A stretch of DNA of 44,101 bases from Nostoc sp. FACHB-152 (GTDB taxonomy: Bacteria; Cyanobacteriota; Cyanobacteriia; Cyanobacteriales; Nostocaceae). Location: positions 1 through 44,101 of the forward strand of contig NZ_JACJRV010000058.1 of NCBI RefSeq assembly GCF_014697475.1. The letters are read 5' to 3'. Below, in pieces: positions 27,413 to 36,172 of this stretch. Below the pieces are notes generated by a model that was given only the letters and a program-made list of their open reading frames with translations, was not told the DNA's origin and did not search any database. The translations under genes were made by a program, and so were the position numbers. Position 1 is the first letter of the stretch, and the number at the start of each line of letters is the position of its first letter.

Positions 27413-28564
27413 TCAACGCAATGGGGTTGCGGGAGTTTTCATTAGAAAAACTTCTTTCGCTTCCATAACTGGGCGGACGCTGTAGTTTTTGACAAGTTCG
27501 CGGTATACACTCATAGTTTCTTCGTGAACTCGCACTGCACTGAACCGTTCTAAGTTTTGTTTGGCGCGGTTTTTCCAATATTGAAGTTGTACAGGGTTGC
27601 TGAGTAATTGCGCTAAGGCAGTTGCTAAGGTTTGACTATCTTTAGGCGGTACTAAAATACCAGCTTGGCGATTATCTAATGTTTCGGGAATGCCATCTAC
27701 ATCACTAGCAACAATGGCACAACCTGCTTCACGCGCTTCTGTTAACACTAAACCAAAAGATTCGCAGTGGGAAGCAAGAACGAAAATATCGGTTGCAAGC
27801 ATATAACGTTGCGGTTCTGGCTGGAAACCTTCAAAATGAATGCGTTGGCGCAGCCCGCCGCAGGCATCGCTAAAGGATGTACTTTTTGCTAGTTTCTCAA
27901 ATATGGAACGTTCTGGCCCATCACCGACTAAATATAAGTGTGCTTGAGGAAAGTCTGAAGCAATTTTGCTAAAAGCTGCGATTAACTCTGCAATACCTTT
28001 GCGAGTATACATCCCAGCAACGGTGGTGATGGCTGGGCTATGTAAGGGGAGGGGTTGGTAATTTTGAATGCTGGGATGGCGAGGACTATTTAATGTTCCG
28101 TTGGCAACTACGCGCAATTTGCTTTGGGGTATACCACGGCGTACCATTGAATCGGACACAGCTTGACTCACAGCGATTACCCGATCTGCTAATCCCATTA
28201 AAACTGCGCTACGCTGAAATTCGTTGTGTACTGTAGATACCAGACTATAGTTGTAGCCTTTTCTCAAAAACCCTGCTAGCAAAACTCCAGTCATCATGTG
28301 TGCATGAATAATATCCGGCTGAAATTCTTGGATAATATCTCTTAAACACAAAACTGCTTTGAGCAGATTTAGCGGTTGTCTGGACTGATTTAAACGAAAG
28401 TGTTTAACATTATGATGTGCTAGTAATGTTTCAAATTCTCCCCCAGCAGAAGCCACAGCAACATCATGACTATCTTGAGATTGTAAACAAGCTAGGTCTA
28501 CTGCCACGTTAACAATGCCGTTACCGACTTTTTGTAGATGATTGGTAATATGTAATATTCTCAT
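27413..28564 (-). CDS. GT4 glycosyltransferase with repeat-derived insertion
   Basis: About 383 residues, two-Rossmann GT-B fold. The N-terminal half has MRILHITNHLQKVGNGIVNV (a G-rich acceptor-side loop) and DIIHAHMMTGVLLAGFL; the C-terminal half has VAGMYTRKGIAELIAAFSKI, HLYLVGDGPERSIF and the GT4 donor motif ASHCESFGLVLTEAREAGC (E-x7-E). Residues about 232-240 (SDACGGLRQ) are encoded by a GC-rich segment (27843-27873) of repeat type, probably a late in-frame insertion. Start MRILHIT at 28564 is chosen over the ATG at 28579. It lies between the PIG-L and AGE genes. Confidence 0.85.
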   Translation of the reverse strand: MRILHITNHLQKVGNGIVNVAVDLACLQSQDSHDVAVASAGGEFETLLAHHNVKHFRLNQSRQPLNLLKAVLCLRDIIQEFQPDIIHAHMMTGVLLAGFLRKGYNYSLVSTVHNEFQRSAVLMGLADRVIAVSQAVSDSMVRRGIPQSKLRVVANGTLNSPRHPSIQNYQPLPLHSPAITTVAGMYTRKGIAELIAAFSKIASDFPQAHLYLVGDGPERSIFEKLAKSTSFSDACGGLRQRIHFEGFQPEPQRYMLATDIFVLASHCESFGLVLTEAREAGCAIVASDVDGIPETLDNRQAGILVPPKDSQTLATALAQLLSNPVQLQYWKNRAKQNLERFSAVRVHEETMSVYRELVKNYSVRPVMEAKEVFLMKTPATPLR

Positions 28565-28692
28565 AGTAAATTTTCTCAATAAAGTTTGTTAGCAAATTAT
28601 GAACTTTGCAGTAATTTAAACTATCTTTGACTGTGAAAAGAAATAAACTTGGTTATTTCTTTTTACTTTTTGACAAACCCAAAACTTAGAAA

Positions 28693-29478
28693 TTAACTAT
28701 CTGCTTTAAAAAATATTTCATAAGCACCAAAAAATCGCTTCACGAAACCACGAGGTAGACCATTTAGTTGAGAAGTATAAGCTGCGATCGCTTGATTTTT
28801 CTTATGTTGAACTGATGTGATAGATAAACTATAAGCTGCTGCTATATCCTGCAATTTGAGCATGATAAATAATGGCGCTCTCCAGAATAACCAGATGGGG
28901 TATTGTATCAGTTCTAGTTCACGTGCTGATTCACTAATAGCTGCTTTCACTAATTCATATGATGCTTCATGATCTCTATGGCAGTCTTTTTTATGGGGTA
29001 CATATACTTCTTCTGGTTTATATTTATTGAGAAGTTCTGCTATTTGTGAAATTGTGTATAGTCTTGCCTCAGTTTTTAAATTTAACAAGCTGCCATCTTG
29101 TTTATCTAAAAAATAAATTTTTGATGCTTCTACACCTAATATTGTTAATGCTTTAATTGATTCTTGCTTACGAATTTGAACAATTTTATTTTTTGATTCT
29201 ACATCTGAATTCCCGCCACCCTGTCCATCAGTTAGAAACACCACCACTACAGAAACACCTTGTTCACGCTTTTGAGCAATCATTCCACCACAGCCAAATG
29301 TTTCATCATCTTGGTGGGGAGAAAACACCATTGCTGATTTTTGATTAAGTGATAACGGCTTGCTTCCCCGGAACAAAATCCAATGCACTATTAAGTTAGA
29401 TTGGATATATTGCATCTGCTCAAGCCAAAAACGAGGAACTAATTTTTGAATTTGTTGCAAATAGCCTTTAATATTCAT
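28693..29478 (-). CDS. PIG-L/LmbE family deacetylase
   Basis: A 261-residue zinc-dependent de-N-acetylase. SPHQDDETFGCGG (54-65, with Asp57, Asp58, Glu59) gives the zinc and base residues, and CHRDHEAS (His167, His170) supplies the late ligand. The usual HPDDE is HQDDE here. Family members remove acetyl from N-acetylglucosamine-linked substrates (GlcNAc-PI, mycothiol or bacillithiol precursors, lipid-linked sugars). The neighbouring GT4 makes a sugar-then-deacetylate pair plausible, but a bacillithiol or mycothiol role is not shown. Near the start is a basic patch and no signal peptide. Confidence 0.87.
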   Translation of the reverse strand: MNIKGYLQQIQKLVPRFWLEQMQYIQSNLIVHWILFRGSKPLSLNQKSAMVFSPHQDDETFGCGGMIAQKREQGVSVVVVFLTDGQGGGNSDVESKNKIVQIRKQESIKALTILGVEASKIYFLDKQDGSLLNLKTEARLYTISQIAELLNKYKPEEVYVPHKKDCHRDHEASYELVKAAISESARELELIQYPIWLFWRAPLFIMLKLQDIAAAYSLSITSVQHKKNQAIAAYTSQLNGLPRGFVKRFFGAYEIFFKADS

Positions 29479-29743
29479 CAGCTTTTTATTTTTTCAATAT
29501 CAAAATAGGAATTTTTGATAGTAAGCAATAGTGTTTTTCAATTTTTGACACTAAAGTACTATATTCTATCTACTCTGCTATTTTTTACTTTCCAGAAATT
29601 TTATTTAAAGAAAGAATAAACTTAGATATTGATAAATAAAAAAGAATCATACTTTAAACTGTTGGACTCTGATTAAGCTTTATATCAATTCAATAAATGC
29701 GACATATGTATCTGAACTGTATTAGATTATAGAGTCAAGAAGA

Positions 29744-29846
29744 AGGGTGTAGGGGTTGGGAGTGGGGGCTTGAACCCTTTTTGGTTTCGGGGCGGGGTGT
29801 GCATAAATTAAAAAGTTTTTTCTTTTGTCCCCACACCCTACACCCT
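29744..29846. repeat. Inverted repeat in a 430-base spacer
   Basis: AGGGTGTAGGG (29744-29754) and CCCTACACCCT (29836-29846) are perfect reverse complements flanking 81 bases, several parts of which are G-rich on the plus strand. No gene or promoter is obvious in the rest of 29479-29855, which is AT-rich with weak T-runs. Confidence 0.6.
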
Positions 29847-29855
29847 AGTTTTGGT

Positions 29856-29887
29856 CAAAAAAAGCCTGAGAAATTTATTCCCAGGCT
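29856..29887 (-). terminator. Rho-independent terminator of the NHL gene
   Basis: AGCCTG (29863-29868) pairs with CAGGCT (29882-29887); on the minus strand the stem is followed by TTTTTTTG. It lies about 25 bases past the stop codon of the NHL-repeat gene. Confidence 0.85.
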
Positions 29888-29911
29888 AATAAATTAACTT
29901 TAGTTTAAAAC

Positions 29912-32113
29912 TTAACTTTTCAGTCGATACATAATTACCTTTCCTTTCCAATCTTCTTCTACAAAAACTACATACTCACCATTTGAGCGACGGATGGCGC
30001 GGATACCGTGTGGTATATCAATCCAGCCACTTTCACCTGCTACTTCTGGGCCGGGTTTGAGTTTTTTAACCATCTCTCCAGTCTTGGCATTGTAGACGTA
30101 AACTTCTGCCGTTTTTCCTGTGACAGCAAATACATAGTCTCCGGCGACACTCATGGCGGCGGTGGCTACTTCGCGTTTACCAGTAGTGTCGTAAGGAATT
30201 ACAGTCCGCCAACTAGGTGTGGAATTACCTTTACTCCAGTTATCAAAACGTGCAATCTCTGAACCTACAACTTTGGTATCATCACCGATCGCAGGATGAT
30301 CTGTAGTAAAGCCTGACAAATACATAGTATCGGTTTGGGGGAAATATTCAATTCGCCGCAAATCGGTAAAAATGCTGGGAGTCTTTTGCTTTTGCATAGA
30401 AGCATAGGTGTAGATGGGGTTCCCATTCGCATCTAGTCCTTGTAGAGGATAGCGACGGATACCATCTTGAGTCCGTAAGGTTTTCCAGACATCACCTTTG
30501 CTGTCTACCCACCAGCCACCGATGTAGGGATAGTCCTCACTTTTATCATACTCATCTTTGTCAAAAGCACCATTACCGTTGCGATCGCGCCAGATCCATT
30601 CTCCTTTTTCTGGTTGATGTGCTGGCCAATTTCCTGGCATTGATTTTTCACCACCGCCATGTGTACCAACAAACATCCCCGCCGGAATTGCAACTTTACC
30701 ATCTTTAGCAGGATTGAAACGATAAATCTGCACAAAGCTGCTATACATATCTGTAAGATACAAAAACGGCTTACCTTGAATGCGGCGAACAAAGGTAGCA
30801 TCTGGAGAAGTATGCAGGCGTGGATCTTGGGGGTATTTGAAAGGATTTAATGTGTAGGCTTTGTAAGTCCACTGCTTACCAGCAGGCTGGTTATAGTCAA
30901 TCAAAAAATGTTCTTGTTTAGTAAAGACTTCTAAACCATCGGTTTTAGGATCAGCATCTGCGTTATCAACAAATAACAGTCCGTGTAATTGCCAAAGCTG
31001 TTTTCCTGATGGCGAAAACTTGCGTAAGTCTGTACCTGATTTGTTAAAACCGTTGCTATTGACATAGATATTACCTGCTGCATCTACACCAACTCCTGTA
31101 ATACCATAGAGTTTTAATGGTTGCACTTCACCAGGAACACCTGCATAAATTCCGCCTTTAGTGCCGAAAGTGCCAACCTGCACAGGCTGATTTTTAATGT
31201 TGTAAATTAGTATTTGTTGATGTGGGCCGTTATCGGCTACTAATAGTCTGTCTTGATTATTGATCGCGATCGCTGTTGGTTTAGCAATATTTGTAATTTG
31301 TTGGGATAATGGCTTACCTGTTGCGGAATAAGACTGAATTTTATTTTGATTTTGAATAACCCAAATATTACCTTGTTTATCAATAGCGATCGCTCCTGGT
31401 TTATCTACGCTAAAACTACGCAGTTCTTGCATTGTTTCGCTATTAAAAACCCGAATCTTATTATTAGCAGAATCACTCACATATAACTCGTTTCCTGTCG
31501 TTGCTAATCCAGTAACTTCACTTTTATTACTGATAATTAACATACTTTTATCCCAACCACGCCCTCCAGTAAACGGTGCTGGTTTGCCGAATAAATCATA
31601 GCGTCTGACAGTGTACCAAGTTATGCCATCTGGTGGATAATCTTTATCTGTGTTGCCAATTGTGCCTTGAGATAAAGCAATATAAATATATTTACTATTA
31701 GCTGTAACAGCTTTACCACCAAGGCGACTCCAACCGTGAGTATCCTCAACGATACCTATTACATTGCCATCTTTATATATACTTGCCTCTCTACCACCTT
31801 CATCCCAATGACTATTGGTGTAGACTGTACCATTAGGAGCAACATACATTGCCTCAATATTATTTTGTACCCACTTATCTCCACCGCCAAAAGTGTTTCC
31901 CAACCATGAGGTTTTATATGTAGTTGCAGCTATGCTAGTAACATTAGAATCAATATTTATATCAACAGATATGGCTATAAAAGCAATAGCTAGACCAAAA
32001 ATATAAAAATATAATGCTTTTAACTGTCGTTTATTGCTTAATTTAGTTATTTTTAAAATGTATTTATTAACTCTCTGATAGAGTTTGCTAAATAGCACAA
32101 TTACTTTTTTCAT
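29912..32113 (-). CDS. NHL/beta-propeller protein with EF-hand-like loop
   Basis: About 733 residues from the ATG at 32113 (frame opens at a TTG at 32194; ATG at 32161 also possible). Residues about 30-55 are a hydrophobic anchor or uncleaved signal (LYFYIFGLAIAFIAISV). The rest is made of repeated propeller blades, such as GLATTGNELYVSDSANNKIR, GAIAIDKQGNIWVIQNQNKI and GVGVDAAGNIYVNSN, so a surface or periplasmic NHL-type propeller is likely. At about 510-521, DRNGNGAFDKDE fits a 12-residue EF-hand calcium loop (positions 1, 3, 5, 6, 12). It is divergent from two GT4 genes. Function unknown; a scaffold or glycan-binding role is inference. Confidence 0.75.
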   Translation of the reverse strand: MKKVIVLFSKLYQRVNKYILKITKLSNKRQLKALYFYIFGLAIAFIAISVDINIDSNVTSIAATTYKTSWLGNTFGGGDKWVQNNIEAMYVAPNGTVYTNSHWDEGGREASIYKDGNVIGIVEDTHGWSRLGGKAVTANSKYIYIALSQGTIGNTDKDYPPDGITWYTVRRYDLFGKPAPFTGGRGWDKSMLIISNKSEVTGLATTGNELYVSDSANNKIRVFNSETMQELRSFSVDKPGAIAIDKQGNIWVIQNQNKIQSYSATGKPLSQQITNIAKPTAIAINNQDRLLVADNGPHQQILIYNIKNQPVQVGTFGTKGGIYAGVPGEVQPLKLYGITGVGVDAAGNIYVNSNGFNKSGTDLRKFSPSGKQLWQLHGLLFVDNADADPKTDGLEVFTKQEHFLIDYNQPAGKQWTYKAYTLNPFKYPQDPRLHTSPDATFVRRIQGKPFLYLTDMYSSFVQIYRFNPAKDGKVAIPAGMFVGTHGGGEKSMPGNWPAHQPEKGEWIWRDRNGNGAFDKDEYDKSEDYPYIGGWWVDSKGDVWKTLRTQDGIRRYPLQGLDANGNPIYTYASMQKQKTPSIFTDLRRIEYFPQTDTMYLSGFTTDHPAIGDDTKVVGSEIARFDNWSKGNSTPSWRTVIPYDTTGKREVATAAMSVAGDYVFAVTGKTAEVYVYNAKTGEMVKKLKPGPEVAGESGWIDIPHGIRAIRRSNGEYVVFVEEDWKGKVIMYRLKS

Positions 32114-32194
32114 AACATACCCAAAGATGTGATTGCTTACTAAATTAGTAAACATAGACATGACAAAATAACTGAATAAAAAATATTTATTCAA

Positions 32195-32921
32195 TAATCA
32201 AATATTAATTAGACAATGTTCAAAATATATTGACTTAGCTAATTTTTGACCATCACTTAACTTCCATAGCCACTAACTATCCACCCTGACGTATCGCATA
32301 TGAATGGTTTACTATTGCCTTTTATGGATTATGTGATGTGTATTTGCGCCCTTGAGTAGCTTTTTAACTTGAAGCTAAAATATGAAACTTACTACAAATT
32401 TTGCTCCTAGCAAAGCATATTACATAAATAACAAATTCTTGATATTTGAAAATTCGTATTTACAAAAAATTCATCAAAAACACACGATTTATTAACACTA
32501 TTATCAAGCAATAGTAGGACACATTTGTACAAGTAACAATATTTACTTACAAAAGTTTCTAAATAGTAAAGCTTAATACAAATAAATTAAATTTACCGTG
32601 AAATAATATTAGACTTTATGGCTGAAGCAGCATTGACATATATATGCTTGAGAGAATCTGTAACGTAGAAAACCAAAATTTTATTTACATATAAATTAGT
32701 GCTTGCTTAAATATAGCCTCGCTGTAAATTAGCAATTTATCAAATTTTGCTAAATATTTAGATTTAACCAAAATCTCCATGCAGTATGACGTGAAGAGTG
32801 CTGATTATCTCAAAAATTACAGGATATATGTAGTAGCTGCATTCAAACCCAAGATCCAAAATTGTTTGGATTGAATTTGCAGTAAATGTAAGCACGCTCA
32901 TACATCATAGGAGCTAACTAA
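32195..32921. other. 727-base AT-rich spacer with small hairpins
   Basis: No gene seen. Divergent promoters of the NHL protein and GT4 genes must lie here. It holds hairpins TTAGCAA/TTGCTAA (32729-32753) and ATCCAAA/TTTGGAT (32854-32871), the latter 51 bases before the GT4 start inside a wider ATTCAA...TTGAAT pair. No operator consensus was recognised. Confidence 0.5.
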
Positions 32922-34091
32922 GTGCAAGATAAAAAACAAAATTATAATTTTACAACTGCTTCCATACTTACACTTGGTATAGGCTGGTTTCCTAAAACAC
33001 CCGGAGGCTTAGAAAGGTATATTTATGAACTAACCTATGAATTAGCAGCCCGTCAAGACAAAATAGAATTATGTGGAGTTGGTTTACCAGAAGCTGAGTT
33101 AGATTCATCAATTAAATTAACTAATTTAGCTTCTCCAGAAAGTCCCATTTGGCAACGGCTTTGGTCTATTCGTAATAACTTTCAAAAAACTAGAATTGAA
33201 AAACCAGATGCAATTAATTTACATTTTGCATTATATAGCTTTCCGATTATGGATATCTTACCTAAAGATATCCCCATTACATTTAACTTTCATGGCCCTT
33301 GGGCATCAGAAAGTGAGCAAGAAATGGTTAATAATAAACTCAGTATTATTTTAAAGCGTTGGTTAATCGAAAAAAATACTTATAAACGCTGCGATCGCTT
33401 CATTGTTCTCAGCAAAGCATTTGGTAATATTTTACATCAGCAATATCAAATACCTTGGGAAAAAATTCACATTATTCCAGGTGGAGTAAATATTCATCGC
33501 TTTCAACCAAACTTATCAAAGTATGAGGCGCGTCAGAAATTAGGCTGGCCAGATAATCGTCAGATATTATTTACTACCCGGCGTTTAGTCAATCGTATGG
33601 GAATTGATAAATTATTGCAAGCTATAGCAATTATTAAACCAAAAGTTCCTGATGTTTTGTTAGCAATTGCTGGTCGCGGTCATATGCAGAATTTACTACA
33701 GCAACAAGCTAAAGAATTAGGCTTAGAAGATACAGTTAAATTTTTAGGTTTTTTGCCTGATGAACAATTACCTATGGCTTATCAAGCTGCTGATTTAACT
33801 GTAATGCCTAGCCAGTCTTTTGAAGGTTTTGGATTAGCAGTTGTTGAATCTTTAGCTTGTGGCACACCTGTTTTATGTACACCAGTTGGAGGAATGCCAG
33901 AAATTTTAACACCATTTTCTCCAGATTTAATTACTGCTTCTCCTAACCATTCAGCAATAGCTGAAAAATTAGAAAATATACTTTTAGGAAAATTACAAAT
34001 TCCCTCCCGTCAAGACTGTCGTCAGTATGCTGTTACTTATTATGACTGGCATTTTATAGCTCAAAAAGTTCGGAATATTTTATTAGCTTAA
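32922..34091 (+). CDS. GT4 glycosyltransferase (first of pair)
   Basis: A 389-residue GT-B glycosyltransferase. TLGIGWFPKTPGGLERYIYE (about 16-35) is the acceptor-side loop; LFTTRRLVNRMGIDKLLQAI begins the donor half, and MPSQSFEGFGLAVVESLACG is the E-x7-E donor motif. It would add a hexose or similar sugar to a lipid-linked or extracellular glycan on the cytosolic side. Start is GTG with AGGAG nine bases upstream. The next GT4 gene begins 31 bases on, so the two probably form an operon. Confidence 0.87.
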   Translation: MQDKKQNYNFTTASILTLGIGWFPKTPGGLERYIYELTYELAARQDKIELCGVGLPEAELDSSIKLTNLASPESPIWQRLWSIRNNFQKTRIEKPDAINLHFALYSFPIMDILPKDIPITFNFHGPWASESEQEMVNNKLSIILKRWLIEKNTYKRCDRFIVLSKAFGNILHQQYQIPWEKIHIIPGGVNIHRFQPNLSKYEARQKLGWPDNRQILFTTRRLVNRMGIDKLLQAIAIIKPKVPDVLLAIAGRGHMQNLLQQQAKELGLEDTVKFLGFLPDEQLPMAYQAADLTVMPSQSFEGFGLAVVESLACGTPVLCTPVGGMPEILTPFSPDLITASPNHSAIAEKLENILLGKLQIPSRQDCRQYAVTYYDWHFIAQKVRNILLA

Positions 34092-34122
34092 AAATGTAAA
34101 ATTTAAATATCTAATATATTTT

Positions 34123-35268
34123 ATGAAAATTTTATTTTTAGACCAAAGTGGTAAACCTGGTGGCGCAGAATTATGTTTAATAGATATTGCTAAACCTTAT
34201 GGCGATCGCGCTTTAGTTGGCTTATTTGCTGATGGCCCTTTTAAAAATATCCTCCAGCAGCATTCTATCCCAGTAGAAGTTTTGACAACACAAGCCATCA
34301 AAGTACGTAAGCAAAGTAATTTCGCCCAAGCATTAGCAAGCTTAATACAACTAATACCTTTATTAATTAAAGTTGTAAAAATAGCTAAACAATATGATTT
34401 AATTTACGCTAATACTCAAAAAGCATTAGTTATTGGCGCACTAGCAAGTTTTTTTGCCCGTCGCCCTTTAGTCTATCATTTGCACGATATTCTTTCTCAA
34501 GAACACTTTAGTCAAACTAATCTGCGCGTTGCTATTACCTTAGCCAATCTATTTGCATCCTTAGTAATTGCTAATTCTGCCGCTAGTCAAAAAGCCTTTG
34601 TACAAGCAGGCGGAAAATCAGAACTAACCGCAATTGTTTATAACGGATTTGACCCTAAAAACTACCAAGTTAGTGAGTCTGATGTAAACAAAATACAACA
34701 CCAGTTAGGATTAGAAGGTAAATTTGTTGTCGGACACTTTAGCCGCCTAGCACCTTGGAAAGGACAGCATATTTTAATTGATGCCTTAACAAAGTGTCCG
34801 CCACAAGTAACCGCAATTTTCGTTGGGGACGCGTTATTTGGCGAACAAGATTATGTTCAACAATTACACCAACAAATTACAGCTTTAGGGTTAGAAAATC
34901 GTGTCAAATTTCTAGGTTTTCGTTCTGATATTCCCCAATTAATGGCAGCGTGTAACTTAGTTGCCCATACTTCCACTGCACCAGAACCCTTTGGTAGAGT
35001 GATTGTAGAGGCAATGCTATGTGGCACACCCGTAGTTGCAGCAAAAGCTGGTGGTGCAATGGAATTAGTTGAACATGGTGTCAATGGCTTTCTTGTAACA
35101 CCAGAACAACCTCTGGAACTTGCACAAGTAATCAACACCTGCCTTCAGGAAATAGAAATAAATGCAACCATCGCTGATCGTGCTAAGAGTATTGCTAGTC
35201 AGCGTTTTGATGTTGCAACTATTAATCAACAAATTGCTCAACTACTGTGTTCACTGTTTAATGAATAG
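34123..35268 (+). CDS. GT4 glycosyltransferase (second of pair)
   Basis: A 381-residue GT-B glycosyltransferase. LFLDQSGKPGGAELCLIDIA (4-23) is the N-terminal loop, VGHFSRLAPWKGQHILIDAL opens the donor half, and HTSTAPEPFGRVIVEAMLCG is the donor motif. The first Glu of the E-x7-E pair is in PEPFGRVIVE. Substrate unknown; a surface polysaccharide role is suggested by the partner gene. The last codon overlaps a perfect hairpin that likely ends transcription. Confidence 0.87.
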   Translation: MKILFLDQSGKPGGAELCLIDIAKPYGDRALVGLFADGPFKNILQQHSIPVEVLTTQAIKVRKQSNFAQALASLIQLIPLLIKVVKIAKQYDLIYANTQKALVIGALASFFARRPLVYHLHDILSQEHFSQTNLRVAITLANLFASLVIANSAASQKAFVQAGGKSELTAIVYNGFDPKNYQVSESDVNKIQHQLGLEGKFVVGHFSRLAPWKGQHILIDALTKCPPQVTAIFVGDALFGEQDYVQQLHQQITALGLENRVKFLGFRSDIPQLMAACNLVAHTSTAPEPFGRVIVEAMLCGTPVVAAKAGGAMELVEHGVNGFLVTPEQPLELAQVINTCLQEIEINATIADRAKSIASQRFDVATINQQIAQLLCSLFNE

Positions 35269-35291
35269 AGACGTTTCCTTGCAACGTCTCT
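35267..35291. terminator. Perfect hairpin between converging genes
   Basis: AGAGACGTT (35267-35275) and AACGTCTCT (35283-35291) form a perfect 9-base stem. It starts in the GT4 stop codon and lies 15 bases before the stop of the converging coiled-coil gene. No long T-run, but it is placed to end both transcripts. Its core is shared with the palindrome at 8367. Confidence 0.6.
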
Positions 35292-35305
35292 ATGGAACTA
35301 GTTGA

Positions 35306-35680
35306 CTATAACCCCACTAATTCTCGTGATTCAAAATCAGTGAGTTGTTGGGCAATAGTCAATCTTGCTTCTAATTTAGCCACACTAAACTGATTACGCA
35401 GATATTCTAAATGAGCGATCGCATTTGCTTTTTCCGCACTTAATTGGATCAGTGTGTCCATTGCCTTTTGATATTCGTGATTGACAAGCAGCACTTCAAA
35501 ACGACGCGCCTTGCGTTGACCATCATTTTTCAGATCCATATCAAATGCAGCAGCGCGATCTGCATTGCCTTCAAAACGGTTAATTTGGTACTGTACCGCC
35601 ATCAGCTGCGAATCTAGTTCATTAACTCGTTGAGCAGCTTGAGCGATCGCAGATGGATAATGACTCAATTGCATCATCAA
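35306..35680 (-). CDS. Hypothetical coiled-coil protein
   Basis: A 124-residue, highly charged and helical protein. Heptad-like stretches run from about 10 to 115 (AAQRVNELDSQLMAVQYQIN, ARLTIAQQLTDFESRELVG), with no membrane segment or catalytic motif. Family not recognised. The ATG cluster MMM at the start leaves the exact start uncertain by two codons. A 24-base palindrome lies about 100 bases upstream and could regulate it. It converges with the GT4 pair. Confidence 0.55.
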   Translation of the reverse strand: MMMQLSHYPSAIAQAAQRVNELDSQLMAVQYQINRFEGNADRAAAFDMDLKNDGQRKARRFEVLLVNHEYQKAMDTLIQLSAEKANAIAHLEYLRNQFSVAKLEARLTIAQQLTDFESRELVGL

Positions 35681-35779
35681 ATAATCTTCCTCTAAGAATT
35701 TCGATTCTTAACGCAGTAAAACATATAGAGGCAAGATAAATTACCTCTGATTGCTCGGTTCTTATGGTTTTACACTTGT

Positions 35780-35803
35780 TGTGATATTTGTGTAAATATC
35801 ACA
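35780..35803. promoter_or_regulatory. 24-base palindrome upstream of the coiled-coil gene
   Basis: TGTGATATTT and AAATATCACA are perfect reverse complements around GTGT. It lies in a 490-base spacer (35681-36172), about 100 bases upstream of the coiled-coil gene. It could bind a dimeric regulator or form an RNA hairpin. The TGTGA/TCACA ends recall CRP sites, but the gap between them (14 bases) is too long. Confidence 0.45.
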
Positions 35804-36062
35804 TTTTGGAATTCACTCAAATACTGGGTCAGCGTCAGAAACTACAATTTGCACTAACACCTATAGTCTAAATTATATATCTATTATAGTAAAAATGTAC
35901 TGTAACCGCCACAACAAGAGGTGAAGTTTAGGTAAATAGCAGCAGTTCTCACTTTCTCAAAATCTTTTAATCTATATGTGTTTGGCTATATGCTGCGATC
36001 GGACTAGTTGATTGCAACACCGAATATAATCTAATGCATTGTTTTGATCCACTTAGCCAGTA

Positions 36063-36127
36063 GCGTGTGTTAGGCAGATATTTTGAGATAATTTTTAATG
36101 CAAAATAAGCTACGCCTAACACACCGC
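36063..36127. repeat. Inverted-repeat element beside glgA end
   Basis: GTGTGTTAGGC (36065-36075) and GCCTAACACAC (36114-36124) are perfect reverse complements around about 38 bases. It is typical of small dispersed cyanobacterial repeats. A second hairpin, GTGCGTTA (36139-36146) with TAACGCAC (36158-36165), lies just past the glgA stop. Confidence 0.65.
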
Positions 36128-36172
36128 AACATAAACTAGTGCGTTACGGTTTTGCCATAACGCACCCTTAAC

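Noticed and set aside
28564-28693. Bacillithiol synthesis pair (BshA/BshB)
   Set aside because: GT4 and PIG-L neighbours recall it, but no BshC is present, the GT4 lacks features I would trust as BshA, and the AGE neighbour points to glycan work.
29570-29590. Second LexA box (AGTACTATATTCTA)
   Set aside because: It lacks the GTWC half at the required spacing.
35780-35803. CRP/SyCRP1 binding site
   Set aside because: TGTGA and TCACA ends are separated by 14 bases rather than the usual 6.
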